DNA from: Verrucomicrobiota bacterium
Lineage (GTDB): Bacteria > Verrucomicrobiota > Verrucomicrobiia > Opitutales > UBA953
DNA: 64,000 nucleotides
Assembly (NCBI GenBank): GCA_030830965.1
Contig: JAURLX010000019.1
Coordinates: 243,211-307,210, forward strand
Reading direction: 5' to 3'
A program made the translations under genes and the position numbers. This document shows, piece after piece, positions 16,710-28,117 of the stretch (position 1 is its first letter; every line of letters begins with the position of its first letter). The notes beneath the pieces are model-generated. The model saw nothing but the letters and a program-made list of their open reading frames with translations, did not search any database and had not been told where the DNA came from.

Positions 16710-18090
16710 GGTCGTGCCTCCACTGTTCCCGGAAGGAGCGGGCCGGCGCCTCGGGCAGGTCACGTGTCTTCATCCAGGCGCCCATATAGGGAAGCGGAAG
16801 TTTCCGGAGCAGGGGGAGGGTGGCCCGGAAGATCCTGCCGCCCGCCGCGAAAAGCCAGGGGCGTTTAATCACGAAGCTGAAGCCGTGGTGGAACGCCCGG
16901 TCGAACCAGGTCGGGGACTCCTTGGCGGCGTTGCGGCGATTGTGCAGCAGATGGTGGTGAAGATCGATACGGACGGGGCAAGCGTCGGTGCAAGCGCCGC
17001 ACAGCGACGAGGCTCCGGAAAGATGGTTCCACTGCTTGAGGCCACGGAGGTGAGGCGTGATGACCGAGCCGATGGGTCCTTGGTAGGTGGTTCCGTAGGC
17101 CAGTCCCCCGATGTTCTTGAAGATCGGGCAGACGTTCAAGCAGGCGCCGCAGCGGATGCAGTGCAGGGCGTCGCGCTGCTCGGGGTCGGCGAGCAACCGC
17201 GTGCGCGCGTTGTCCAACAGGACCAGATGGAACTCCTCGGGGCCGTCGGGCTCGTCCTCCCGGCGCGGACCGGAATAGAGGGTGTTGTAGCAGGTCATCG
17301 GCTGGCCGGCCCCGGCAGTGGCCAACATGGGCAGCAGGACGGACAGGTCGTCGAGCGATGCGACGACCTTTTCGATGCCGGAAAGGGCGATGTGGATGCG
17401 GGGCAGGGCGGCCGTCAGGCGGGCGTTGCCCTCGTTCTCGGTGATGGAGATCTGTCCGGTCTCGGCGACGAGGAAGTTCGCGCCAGTGATCCCGATGTCG
17501 GCGTCCACGTAGAGCTGGCGCAGGTGGCGCCGGGCGATCATCGTCAGCTCCTCGGGGCTGTCGGTCGGCGGCGTCCCGAGGTGCCGGGTGAAGAGCTCGC
17601 TGATGGCCTCTCGCTTCACATGCATGCACGGGAAGACGAAGTGGTAGGGCGCCTCGCCGCGGAGCTGTTGGATAAACTCTCCGAGGTCGCTCTCGACCAC
17701 GCCGTAGCCGGCCTTCTCCAGGGCGTCGTTGAGGTGGATCTCCTCCGAGGTCATGCACTTCGACTTCACGATGGCCTTGGCCTTCGCCTTCTCCGCGATT
17801 CCCAGGATGATCGCGCGCGCCTCGGCGGCGTCACGGGCCCAGTGGACCACGCCGCCGTTGCGTTCGAAGTTGGCCGTAAACTGCTCGAGGACGACGGCGA
17901 GGTCGTTCACCGCGTTCCACTTGGCGAGGGCGGCGGCGTCGCGGGCCCGCTCCCAGTCCCGATAGCGCGCCTTCTGCAGGTCGCGGTTGACGTAGTATCC
18001 GCCTAAAGCCTTGCGGATGAAGGCCCGCTGCGTGCCGTCGGCCGATGTGACCGTGGCGTCCTTCAGGAAGATGGAACGGGGGTCGGACAT
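16702..18090 (-). CDS. lutB: Lactate utilisation iron-sulfur protein B
   Basis: Iron-sulfur subunit of the LutABC lactate-oxidising complex. The 462-residue protein has an N-terminal LUD-like domain (about 60-290, including KAIVKSKCMTSEE and GANFLVAETGQISITENEG) and two ferredoxin-type 4Fe-4S motifs, CIRCGACLNVCPIF (about 305-318) and CGACTDACPVRIDLHH (about 355-370), then a C-terminal helix region. Length fits the family. It starts one base after the lutA stop and overlaps lutC by eight bases. Confidence 0.94.
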   Translation of the reverse strand: MSDPRSIFLKDATVTSADGTQRAFIRKALGGYYVNRDLQKARYRDWERARDAAALAKWNAVNDLAVVLEQFTANFERNGGVVHWARDAAEARAIILGIAEKAKAKAIVKSKCMTSEEIHLNDALEKAGYGVVESDLGEFIQQLRGEAPYHFVFPCMHVKREAISELFTRHLGTPPTDSPEELTMIARRHLRQLYVDADIGITGANFLVAETGQISITENEGNARLTAALPRIHIALSGIEKVVASLDDLSVLLPMLATAGAGQPMTCYNTLYSGPRREDEPDGPEEFHLVLLDNARTRLLADPEQRDALHCIRCGACLNVCPIFKNIGGLAYGTTYQGPIGSVITPHLRGLKQWNHLSGASSLCGACTDACPVRIDLHHHLLHNRRNAAKESPTWFDRAFHHGFSFVIKRPWLFAAGGRIFRATLPLLRKLPLPYMGAWMKTRDLPEAPARSFREQWRHDHA

Positions 18091-18091
18091 C

Positions 18092-18811
18092 TCAGTCGCG
18101 GCAAGCGAGGACCTCGGCGATGTGCAGGGGTCGGGCGACCTTGCCCTCGCGGGAGATCCAGCCGCCGATCTGCAGCAGGCAGGAAGGGTCGGAGGAGACG
18201 ATGAACTCGGCTCCGGTGCGCACGAGGGCGCCGCCCTTCACCTGCGCCATGGCGGTGGAGATCATGGGGAACTTGGCCGAGAACAGGCCGCCGAAGCCGC
18301 AGCAGCTCTCGCCCTCCTCGGACTCTATGAGTTCGAGTCCTTTCACAGCCCTGAGCAGACGCCTGGGCTCCTCCTTGAGGCGGAGCTCCCGGAGGGCGTG
18401 GCAACCGTCGTGGTAGGTGACCTTTCTCGGGAAGCGGGCGCCGACATCCTCGACTCCGAGTCGCTTGACGAGGAATTCTGAGAATTCGAACGTGCGGCTC
18501 GCGAGGTCGCGGGCCTCCGCCTCGTGCGGCGTGCCTTCGAGCAACTGGGGGTAGAACACCCGCATCATCGCCACGCATGAGCCGGAAGGCCCTACGACCG
18601 CCTCGGCCCCCCGGAAGACCTCCAGCGCGCGGACGGCCGCGGGTCGGGCGACGTCCCACTGGCCGGAGTTGAAGGAGGGCTGCCCGCAGCAGGTCTGCGC
18701 CTCTCTGAACTCCACCTCGTGACCGAGGCGGGTCAGCACCTCCGCAGTCGCGACGCCGACCCGGGGGGTCAGCTGGTCGACGAAGCAGGGCACGAAGAGG
18801 GAGACGCGCAC
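18092..18811 (-). CDS. lutA: Lactate utilisation (Fe-S)-binding protein A
   Basis: Cysteine-rich subunit of LutABC, with two CCG domains like those of heterodisulfide reductase and glycolate oxidase GlcF. The 239-residue protein starts MRVSLFVPCFVDQL and carries TCCGQPSFNSG (about 40-50) and SCCGFGGLFS (about 168-177), each with upstream single cysteines. It follows the rhamnulose-phosphate aldolase/dehydrogenase fusion by only four bases, so it belongs to the same transcript. In other bacteria LutABC feeds electrons into the respiratory chain; the acceptor here is not visible. Confidence 0.94.
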   Translation of the reverse strand: MRVSLFVPCFVDQLTPRVGVATAEVLTRLGHEVEFREAQTCCGQPSFNSGQWDVARPAAVRALEVFRGAEAVVGPSGSCVAMMRVFYPQLLEGTPHEAEARDLASRTFEFSEFLVKRLGVEDVGARFPRKVTYHDGCHALRELRLKEEPRRLLRAVKGLELIESEEGESCCGFGGLFSAKFPMISTAMAQVKGGALVRTGAEFIVSSDPSCLLQIGGWISREGKVARPLHIAEVLACRD

Positions 18812-18815
18812 GGGG

Positions 18816-21008
<2,193 letters not shown>

Positions 21009-21047
21009 GTATGGATGTTTGGAAGGTGAGAGACGTGCCCGAAAGGT

Positions 21048-22517
21048 TCAAGCGTGCTTCAAGGACCTGAACTTGCGTAGGGCCGAGGACCATCCGTCGT
21101 CGGGACGAGGGCGGTAGGTCTTCACAGGGAAGGACCTACGGACGACCTCGCGCACGCCCTTGAGCCCCCGAAGTTCCTTCATGGCGACGGCCTGGACGAG
21201 GATGTTGCCTGCGGCGGTGGCCTCGACGGGGCCCGCGACGACGGTACGACCCGTCGCGTCCGCCGTGGCCTGGTTGAGCAGCTCGTTACGCGAGCCGCCC
21301 CCGACGATATGCAGCGTTGCGATCGTCCGTCCGGTGAGCTTCTGAAGCGCGTCCAGTTCGAGACGATAAAGCAGCGCCAGAGACTCGAGCACGCAGCGGG
21401 CAATCTCGCCATGGGTCCGCGGGACGGGCTGGCGGGTCTCGCGGCAGTAGCCTCGGACCTTGGCGACCATGTCGCCCCTTCGGGTGAACCTTGGGTCGTC
21501 CGGACGGATGAACGAACGGCGTGGGGGCGCCTTCTGGGCGAGCTGCACGATCTCGCCATAGTCCGAGACCTCGCCCCGCTCCATCCACTCCCGACGGCAT
21601 TCCTGGAGGATCCAAAGCCCCACGAGGTTCTTGAGGAAGCGAGAGGTTCCGCCGAAGCCGACTTCGTTGGTGTAACGTGCTTTGCGGACGGTGTCGTTCA
21701 CGAGAGGGCGGGGCAGTTCGACGCCAAGGAGCGACCAGGTGCCGGAGGACAGATAGGCCCAGTCCACGCCGGGGAGTGCTGGTACGGCGGCCACGGCGGC
21801 GGCGGTGTCGTGGACGCAGGTGGTGACGACCTGTGCCCCGCGCAGTCCGGTCTCGGCCGCGAGCTGGGGGCGGAGCCGGCCGAGCTTCACGCCAGGCGCG
21901 ACGGGCTTGGGGAAGATGTGGCGCGGGATGCCGAGTCTCCGCAGGACCGGCCAGGCCCAGTCGCGCCGGCGGACGTCCCAGCACTGGCTGCCAGAGATGA
22001 GCGTCTCCTCCGCCCGGGCCACGCCGGTCAGGAGGAAGTTCACGTAATCCCCGATGAGCAGGAACTTGTCGGCCATCTTCAGGAGCTCCGGACGGTTCGT
22101 GGCGTCGTCGAGCAGCTGGTAGAGCGTGTTGATGGAGATCGAGGCGATGCCGGTGCCCTCGAAGAGCTGCTTTTCCGAGAACTTGCGCATGGCGACGGCG
22201 TAGGACTTGAAACTGCGTTCGTCCCGGTAGGTGTAGGGCAGGGATAGGAGCGGCCCGTCTCCCTTGAGCAGCACATAGTCGACGCCCCATGAGTCGCAGG
22301 CGACGGACTTGATGCGCCCGAGCTTCGAACCCTTGGCCAGCCCGACACGGATCTCACGGAAGATGCGGATGATGTCCCAGCGCAGGGTCCCGTTGGCGGT
22401 GACGGCACCGTTGGAGAAACGGTGGATCTCCTTCATACGAAGACGGCCGGATCGGAGGGAGCCGTGGATGACACGGCCGGATTCGGCGCCGAGGTCGATG
22501 GCAAGGTAGTCGGACAT
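21048..22517 (-). CDS. rhaB: Rhamnulokinase
   Basis: FGGY-family sugar kinase that phosphorylates L-rhamnulose at carbon 1 with ATP. The 489-residue protein starts with the ATPase motif YLAIDLGAESGRV, has CDSWGVDYVLL near residue 75, the hinge YLSSGTWSLLGVE and the ATP-binding LHIVGGGSRNELLNQ near residue 400. RhaB rather than FucK is favoured by the DLGAESGR and SCDSWGVD-like segments and by the adjacent rhamnulose-1-phosphate aldolase fusion. It lies 25 bases after a second class II aldolase gene and precedes the fusion gene. Confidence 0.92.
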   Translation of the reverse strand: MSDYLAIDLGAESGRVIHGSLRSGRLRMKEIHRFSNGAVTANGTLRWDIIRIFREIRVGLAKGSKLGRIKSVACDSWGVDYVLLKGDGPLLSLPYTYRDERSFKSYAVAMRKFSEKQLFEGTGIASISINTLYQLLDDATNRPELLKMADKFLLIGDYVNFLLTGVARAEETLISGSQCWDVRRRDWAWPVLRRLGIPRHIFPKPVAPGVKLGRLRPQLAAETGLRGAQVVTTCVHDTAAAVAAVPALPGVDWAYLSSGTWSLLGVELPRPLVNDTVRKARYTNEVGFGGTSRFLKNLVGLWILQECRREWMERGEVSDYGEIVQLAQKAPPRRSFIRPDDPRFTRRGDMVAKVRGYCRETRQPVPRTHGEIARCVLESLALLYRLELDALQKLTGRTIATLHIVGGGSRNELLNQATADATGRTVVAGPVEATAAGNILVQAVAMKELRGLKGVREVVRRSFPVKTYRPRPDDGWSSALRKFRSLKHA

Positions 22518-22542
22518 GGGAGGGGTGGGGCAGGGCAGGGGG

Positions 22543-23295
22543 TCAGAGTCCGAGGAGTTTCTGCCGGTAATGCTCGTCGGGACGCCCGGCGATGCGTTCG
22601 CACTGGGCGGGGGTGAGGAAGATCGGCCCGCCGAGGCGGGCGGCTCCGGAGAAGATCTCCGCGGCCTTCTCGGCCATCAGCAGAGAGCCGAGCACGGCCC
22701 TGGGCGACGCCCCGACGGCGATGATTCCGTGGTTGCGGAGCAGGATGATCCGGGGCTCGCGTCCGGTGCGGCGGACGAAAGCGACGACCTCGGAGCGGAT
22801 GGAGCGGCAAAGCGCCATGCCCGGCTCGGCATAAGGGACCAGCACCGATTCGGTGCCGCAGAGCACGACCTCGTCCGGACAGGTGCGGCCGGCGGCGAAG
22901 TCGGGTGCCCGAGGCGAGCACAGGATTCCATTGACGGCGATGGCATGGACATGGCCGACGCAGCGCACGCCCGGCAGAGTGAGCAGGTAGGCGTGGAAGA
23001 GAGCCTCGATGGAGGGCTTCTTGGCCCTGGCATCGGTACGGGAGGCGAAGAGCGCCGCATCGATCTCGGCGTCTCCGGCCGAGGCGTCGTCGAGCAAGGG
23101 GAGCAATCGGTCGAAACGACAGATCGTGATGTCCTCCCGTCCGAGCGTGGAAAGGGAACAGCCCGATGACTTCACGGCGAACGTCTCCTCATCCAGCCGA
23201 ACCGATGTGTTTCCCTCGCCCAGGATGGCCATGCGGAGCCGTTCTCCGCCCAGCGTGTGGGAGAGATCCAGAACATCCTGGATGAGTCCTTCCAT
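22543..23295 (-). CDS. Class II aldolase/adducin family protein
   Basis: Zinc-dependent class II aldolase fold of 250 residues. GEGNTSVRLD near residue 27 matches the phosphate loop, VGHVHAIAVN near residue 117 holds candidate zinc-binding histidines, and LLRNHGIIAVG near residue 200 supplies the third. Small members include fuculose-1-phosphate aldolase and the PvmN aldolase of PVC fucose/rhamnose microcompartment loci. A rhamnulose-phosphate aldolase domain already exists in the fusion gene two genes downstream, so this one may act on fuculose-1-phosphate or another 6-deoxy sugar phosphate. It lies between the DeoR regulator and rhaB with gaps of 24 and 25 bases. The substrate is not assigned. 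Confidence 0.85.
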   Translation of the reverse strand: MEGLIQDVLDLSHTLGGERLRMAILGEGNTSVRLDEETFAVKSSGCSLSTLGREDITICRFDRLLPLLDDASAGDAEIDAALFASRTDARAKKPSIEALFHAYLLTLPGVRCVGHVHAIAVNGILCSPRAPDFAAGRTCPDEVVLCGTESVLVPYAEPGMALCRSIRSEVVAFVRRTGREPRIILLRNHGIIAVGASPRAVLGSLLMAEKAAEIFSGAARLGGPIFLTPAQCERIAGRPDEHYRQKLLGL

Positions 23296-23319
23296 CGGGT
23301 CGCGCAGGGTCGGCGAGCC

Positions 23320-24099
23320 TCAGGCGGTGGTGAGCACGTGATCCGCCGGCATGCGCACCTTGGCGCGCTGGACCTCGGGGGCGGCGGCGTCGGTGACCAG
23401 GAATAGCGCGCTGACGTCCCGCGTCACCGCGCAGGGTCCGCCGCGTCCCAACTTGACCTTGTTCATGCAGATGAGCACCTCGTCGCTCCTCCGGATCACC
23501 TCGCGCTGCTGATGCGAGATGTCGCGCTGAGAGTTCCATAGGCCGCTGTCGTCGATCCCCTCGGCGCCGAGCAGGGCTACGTCAAAGTTCCAGCGTGCGA
23601 CCTCCTCGAGGGTGCGGTCGCCGGCCACCATGGCATGACGTGTCAGGAAAAGTCCGCCTGGGATGTAGACCTCGACGCCGGGCAGACAGGAGATCAGCTG
23701 GGCCGTGGGCAGGCAGGTGGTGACGATCTGGAGGTCGGGCACTCCGGCGGAGGCGATCGCCTCGGCGGCGAAGTAGATCGTGGACCCGGAGTCCAGATAG
23801 ACGGTCATGCCGGGCTTCACACGGGATGCGGCGAGGTTGCCGATCCTGCGCTTGGCTTCGGCATCCTCGATCTTGCGGTCGTCAAGCGGCGGGAAATTAC
23901 GGTTGAAGTCGGAGAGCGCACCTCCGTGGGTCCTTGTGATACGCCGCTGGTTCTCGAGCTCCGTAAGGTCGCGACGTGCGGTCGCCTCGGAGACATTGAA
24001 CTGCTTGCAGATCTCCACGACAGGCACGTAACCGACCTTGCTGAGCAACTTTGCGATCGATTCCCGCCGCGCCTCGATGATGTGTCTTGCTACTTTCAT
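23320..24099 (-). CDS. DeoR-family transcriptional regulator
   Basis: Repressor-type regulator of 259 residues. An N-terminal winged helix (about 5-60, with VVEICKQFNVSEATARRDL as recognition region) is followed by the DeoR sugar-phosphate sensor domain (about 75-235, including YLDSGSTIYFAAEAI and EGIDDSGLWNSQ). As first gene of the directon, it probably controls it in response to a phosphorylated deoxy sugar. The start ATG at 24099 has no Shine-Dalgarno sequence upstream; the AGGAGG just beyond it lies on the opposite strand. A candidate operator lies at 24127-24146. Confidence 0.9.
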   Translation of the reverse strand: MKVARHIIEARRESIAKLLSKVGYVPVVEICKQFNVSEATARRDLTELENQRRITRTHGGALSDFNRNFPPLDDRKIEDAEAKRRIGNLAASRVKPGMTVYLDSGSTIYFAAEAIASAGVPDLQIVTTCLPTAQLISCLPGVEVYIPGGLFLTRHAMVAGDRTLEEVARWNFDVALLGAEGIDDSGLWNSQRDISHQQREVIRRSDEVLICMNKVKLGRGGPCAVTRDVSALFLVTDAAAPEVQRAKVRMPADHVLTTA

Positions 24100-24126
24100 A
24101 GGAGGTTAAGAAGTTGGTTTTTGAGC

Positions 24127-24146
24127 GATTGCAATCAACCAATCAA
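24127..24146. promoter_or_regulatory. Candidate DeoR operator: palindrome plus direct repeats
   Basis: A perfect 10-base palindrome GATTGCAATC (24127-24136) overlaps the first of two CAATCAA direct repeats (24132-24138 and 24140-24146, period 8). They lie 28-47 bases upstream of the DeoR start in an AT-rich 196-base divergent region, the only such region for several kilobases. The position fits autoregulation of the directon. This is an inference; no binding data are available. Confidence 0.4.
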
Positions 24147-24295
24147 TAATGTGCTTGTTAAGTCAAACTGGGTCGCCGTCTATTTCGCACAATATACATT
24201 ATGTCTAGTTGATATAAATTCAATAAATACTGATGCAATATGAAGTATTACCGTATTTACTTGGGAACTTTATGGGGTTTGGATAAGTTACCAAG

Positions 24296-25204
24296 GTGAT
24301 TCTGCTTCGTCATTGGTTACGCTCATATCCTCGGTTGGCCGGTGAATTAGCCCTCTGCGGGTTGGCATTCGCGCTTCAAGGCTGCGCCAGCAAGGATGAT
24401 GGAGCTCTGACCGAGCCCGCCGTCGTCGTTGTCCCCTTGTACCGATCTGGGGTCGTTCATCACCCAGGGCCTGCCTCGGTAGGGTGCGAACCCAGGGTAG
24501 GTAGCATAACGCATCTTGTCTTGCATCACACCGGTGGGTCCCTGCCCTCTTCCCTCAAGAGTCTTGAGGGCAGGGAGGAAGGCCGGCCGGTGGGCGCCCA
24601 CTACGTCGTCTCCGACGAACCTGTGCCCAGGGTGCTTGACATGGTGCCCGAGTCCTATGCGGCATACCACGCCGGGAAGAGCGCATGGGGGGATGTCGAG
24701 GGATTGAATCACCGTTCGATCGGGATCGAGATCGTCAATCTTGATGGCAACAAGCACCCTTATCCTGCGGAACAAGTGGAGCTGATCCTGGCGCTCTGCG
24801 ACGAGATCATCCGAAGGCATGGAATCTCTCCAGTGAACGTCGTAGCGCATTCGGACATCGCTCCTGGACGAAAGATCGACCCTGGCGCGCTTTTTCCTTG
24901 GCGCCATCTGGCCGAGCACGGCATAGGAGCTTGGCCGCTCGCGGTGGATGTCGAGGAGTTCCTCGACTATCCGGTTCCGGACGAGGACCGCAGCCGTAGG
25001 CTGCTGACAGCCTACGGATACCGGCTCGAGCCAGGACCCCAAGGACTCCGCGTGGGCATCGAGGCCTTCCAAAGACACTTCCGTCCCCATCGCGTCGACG
25101 GAACCATGGACATCGAGACCAGCGCAAGGCTGCGCGCCCTTCTCCGCCGGTACCGGCCCGAGATCACGCAGGCGACACCGGCGGCCCTCAGGCCCTCCGA
25201 ATGA
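24296..25204 (+). CDS. N-acetylmuramoyl-L-alanine amidase lipoprotein (AmiD-like)
   Basis: Outer-membrane lipoprotein amidase that cleaves the MurNAc-L-Ala bond in peptidoglycan or muropeptides. The 302-residue product starts with a lipoprotein signal ending in the lipobox LQGC. The amidase_2 domain (about 55-205) has zinc ligands in VLHHTGG and AHSDIAPGRKIDPG and the NHRSIGIEIVN core. A C-terminal peptidoglycan-binding helix bundle follows (about 230-285, AFQRHFRPHRVDG). The start is GTG 24296: an in-frame stop lies 12 bases upstream and no ATG fits. Its 3' end overlaps murJ tail-to-tail by 17 bases. Confidence 0.88.
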   Translation: MILLRHWLRSYPRLAGELALCGLAFALQGCASKDDGALTEPAVVVVPLYRSGVVHHPGPASVGCEPRVGSITHLVLHHTGGSLPSSLKSLEGREEGRPVGAHYVVSDEPVPRVLDMVPESYAAYHAGKSAWGDVEGLNHRSIGIEIVNLDGNKHPYPAEQVELILALCDEIIRRHGISPVNVVAHSDIAPGRKIDPGALFPWRHLAEHGIGAWPLAVDVEEFLDYPVPDEDRSRRLLTAYGYRLEPGPQGLRVGIEAFQRHFRPHRVDGTMDIETSARLRALLRRYRPEITQATPAALRPSE

Positions 25205-26771
25205 ACCTGCTGAAAATCCGGGAGCTGAAGTCCCTGAGCATGTCCCTCTCGGGATAGGCCCAACGGTCGAGAATGAAGGCGTAAACGGCCATGGCGGCCG
25301 CGCCGGCCAGGGTCATCGAGGCGATGAGACCGCCCTTCCCTCCCAGCCATTCGCTCATTCGTCCGACGAGGAGGTGATGCCCCTGGTAGGCCACCACGCC
25401 CATCACCAGCGAGCCCGTGCACGCCTTGAACAGAGGCGAGACGAAGGACGGACCCAAGAACTGGGGCGCGCGCTCCTTCAGACTGCGACGCAGTACGGCA
25501 TACTGCCAGACGGTTGATGCGCCGTTCGCGACGGCGAGGCCCTCTACGCCCTGTCCGGTCAGCACGGAGACCAGGGAGAGTGCGACGTTCACCGCCAAGG
25601 CCTGCATGGCCGCATGGAACGTCGACCGTGTCTCGCCCGCGACGTTGAGCGCACGCGTAACCAGGCTCATGAGGGCGTAGAACGGCATCGTGAAGGCGAA
25701 CAGCACGAGGAGGATCCGGGTGTTCGCACAGTCGACCGCGCTGAACCTCCCGAACTCGAAGAGCAGACGGATGATGGGCTCCGCCAGCACGGCGAGTCCG
25801 ACTGCCGCGCCGATGTTGACCGCCAGGATGAGACGGAATCCCCGGGCGAAGTCAGCGGACAGCCTGGCATCGTCCCGCCCGGCCCAAGCCGAGGCCAGGG
25901 CCGGGAACATCACCGTGGCCACGGAGGCGGAGAACAGGCCGATGGGTAGCTCCACGATGCGATTGGCGATGTAGTAGTAGGTCAGGCCGCTGTCGCTGAC
26001 GTCGTACGCGAGGAATCTGGAGACCAGGAAGTTCACCTGCTGGACGCCGGCCCCGAACGCGGCGGGGATGAAGGCGGCGCGCAGCACGGACCATGACTTC
26101 TCGTCGGCCCGGCCGGGCCCCTGCCGCCAGCCTGCTTTGCGGAGGCCCCACATCGGGACAAGGAGTTGGAGCAACCCTCCGAGCAGCGCCCCGGCGCAGA
26201 GCCAGCGCGCCCGCGCGATATCGCTTCCGGCGAACAGCAGTCCGCCCAGGCCGAGCGAGGCGATCATGCACACGTTGAGGAGGCCGGAGGCGATCTCCGC
26301 GAGTCCGAAGCGACCGGTGAGATTGACCGCCGCAGTGAAGAGTGCCGCGAGGCAGATGAGCGGCATGTACGGCATGCAGCAGGCCGTAAGCTCCGCGGCC
26401 CAGGCATGACGGGGGTCGTCGATGAGAAATGAGACCGCGAGCGCGCAACCGGACACCCCCAGGGTGATCAGCAGCATCCAAGGGGCCACGCGGCGGAGGA
26501 CGTGGTTCAGGAAGTCATGCGAGGCCTGCACGCCCTCGTCCTGTCTTTTCTGTGCGAGCACGGGGACGATGGCAGCGGTCAGGGCGCCTTCGCCCAGTAG
26601 CCGGCGGAACAGGTTGGGAATCTGGAAGGCGAAGAGGAACGCCGCTCCGGCCGCTCCGGAGCCGAACACCGCCGCGATCATCTGGTCGCGGACCAATCCC
26701 AGCACGCGCGAGACCATCGTCCAGGAGGCGGTCTTCGCCATGTCCTGGTACTGGCGCTCCGACGAGGGCAT
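25188..26771 (-). CDS. murJ: Lipid II flippase
   Basis: Polytopic inner-membrane protein (527 residues, about 14 hydrophobic helices) of the MurJ/MviN family, moving lipid II to the periplasmic face for cell-wall synthesis. Signature segments are KTASWTMVSRVLGLVRDQ at the N terminus, QIPNLFRRLLGEGALTAAIV near residue 50 and PIGLFSASVATVMFPALA near residue 275, all typical of MurJ. It starts three bases after the hisS stop, so HU-hisS-murJ form one transcript. The 3' end overlaps the convergent amidase gene. Confidence 0.95.
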   Translation of the reverse strand: MPSSERQYQDMAKTASWTMVSRVLGLVRDQMIAAVFGSGAAGAAFLFAFQIPNLFRRLLGEGALTAAIVPVLAQKRQDEGVQASHDFLNHVLRRVAPWMLLITLGVSGCALAVSFLIDDPRHAWAAELTACCMPYMPLICLAALFTAAVNLTGRFGLAEIASGLLNVCMIASLGLGGLLFAGSDIARARWLCAGALLGGLLQLLVPMWGLRKAGWRQGPGRADEKSWSVLRAAFIPAAFGAGVQQVNFLVSRFLAYDVSDSGLTYYYIANRIVELPIGLFSASVATVMFPALASAWAGRDDARLSADFARGFRLILAVNIGAAVGLAVLAEPIIRLLFEFGRFSAVDCANTRILLVLFAFTMPFYALMSLVTRALNVAGETRSTFHAAMQALAVNVALSLVSVLTGQGVEGLAVANGASTVWQYAVLRRSLKERAPQFLGPSFVSPLFKACTGSLVMGVVAYQGHHLLVGRMSEWLGGKGGLIASMTLAGAAAMAVYAFILDRWAYPERDMLRDFSSRIFSRFIRRA

Positions 26772-26774
26772 CGT

Positions 26775-28112
26775 TCAGGGAATCAAGGCGCCGATGCCCT
26801 CCTGTCGCACCGCGAGGAGGGCGGGCACTAGGTCGGTTCGTGCGACTTCGGCCTCCCGGCGGTCGGCGAAGCTCCTGACCTTGGCCACGCCGCGGGCGAC
26901 CTCCTGGCCGCCGTAGACGATGCCGTACTTAGCGCCGGCCGCCTCGGCCGATTGGGCGAGTTTTCCGAATTTTCCGTCGCGCAGATTGTACTCTACTCGC
27001 AGGCCGGCACGCCGGAGACGGGCCACGTCCTCGAGTGCCACGGACCGCGCGTCCTCGCCGAGGATGATCGCGTAGAAATCAGGACCATCGGCGTAGGCGG
27101 GGAGCCGGCCGCGCAGCTCGAGGAGGTCCCTCAGGGTGACGTCGCCCATGCCGAAGCCTACCGCGGGGAGGTCCGGCCCGCCCAGCCTTGCGACCAGGGA
27201 ATCGTAGCGACCGCCGCCGGCCAGCGCACGGGCCTCGCCACCGGTCTCGAATGCCTCGAAGACGAAGCCCGTGTAGTAGGCCAGCCCTCGGACGATAGTA
27301 AGGTCGACGGCCAGGCACTCGGAAAGCCCCATCGCGTGCAACGCGTCGAGGAGCTGCTTCCAATCGGCCAGCCGTGCCTCCATGGAGGCGTCACCGGCGG
27401 CAAGGCGTGAAAGTCCTTCAAACGAACCAGCGGCGGCGAACTCGCGTGCGCCACGGAGGACGACGGCGGGGTCGGCGTCCACCCCGGCCAAGGCGACCGC
27501 CATGGCCTTGGCGAGGTCATCGGGGGAACCACGCTCAAGCTTGTCGACGACGGCGAGCACCAGCCCAGCCCGGTCTTCGGGCACGCCGAGGCGGGCAAGG
27601 TGGCGGAACCAAAGCGTGCGGTCGGAGATGCGGATCCGGAAATCAGATTGGGTCAGGCCGAAGCCAAGCAGGCATTCGGCGCAGAGGGCGATGATCTCGG
27701 CGTCGGCCGCAGGTCCCGGCTCTCCGAGAAGGTCGGCGTTGAGTTGGTAGAAGGCGCGAAGTCGGCCCTTCTGCGGCTTCTCGTAACGGTAGTTCTCGCC
27801 GATGGCGAACCAGCGGATGGGCTTGGGCATGCCGTTGGCGCGGGCTCCGACCATGCGCGCCAGAGAGGGCGTCATCTCGGGCCTGAGGCTGACCTTGCGG
27901 CCGCCCTTGTCCTCGAAGTTGAACAGCTGCCTCACGATCTCCTCGCCGGACTTCTCCGTGAAAAGCTCGAGCGGTTCGAGCACCGGCGGCTCCCATTCAT
28001 GGAAGCCGTGGCGGCGGCAGGCACCCCGCCACACGTCGAAGATATGGCCGATGATGGCCCTGTCCTCGGGATAGAACTCGCGGAAACCCGGGAGCGTCCT
28101 CGCTTCTGACAT
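26775..28112 (-). CDS. hisS: Histidyl-tRNA synthetase
   Basis: Class II synthetase charging tRNA-His. The 445-residue protein has SLRPEMTPSLARMVGA, the motif 2 region YRYEKPQKGRLRAFYQLN (about 108-125), histidine-specific loops including RGLAYYTGFVFEAF, motif 3 GGGRYDSLV with AVGFGMGDVTL, and a C-terminal anticodon-binding domain. It is five bases downstream of the HU/IHF-like gene and three bases upstream of murJ. Confidence 0.95.
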   Translation of the reverse strand: MSEARTLPGFREFYPEDRAIIGHIFDVWRGACRRHGFHEWEPPVLEPLELFTEKSGEEIVRQLFNFEDKGGRKVSLRPEMTPSLARMVGARANGMPKPIRWFAIGENYRYEKPQKGRLRAFYQLNADLLGEPGPAADAEIIALCAECLLGFGLTQSDFRIRISDRTLWFRHLARLGVPEDRAGLVLAVVDKLERGSPDDLAKAMAVALAGVDADPAVVLRGAREFAAAGSFEGLSRLAAGDASMEARLADWKQLLDALHAMGLSECLAVDLTIVRGLAYYTGFVFEAFETGGEARALAGGGRYDSLVARLGGPDLPAVGFGMGDVTLRDLLELRGRLPAYADGPDFYAIILGEDARSVALEDVARLRRAGLRVEYNLRDGKFGKLAQSAEAAGAKYGIVYGGQEVARGVAKVRSFADRREAEVARTDLVPALLAVRQEGIGALIP

Positions 28113-28117
28113 CGGGC

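Noticed and set aside
24106..24160. A short plus-strand leader peptide after AGGAGG near the deoR start
   Set aside because: It would need a TTG start and encodes only 11 residues with no codon signature of attenuation; the AGGAGG is probably fortuitous.
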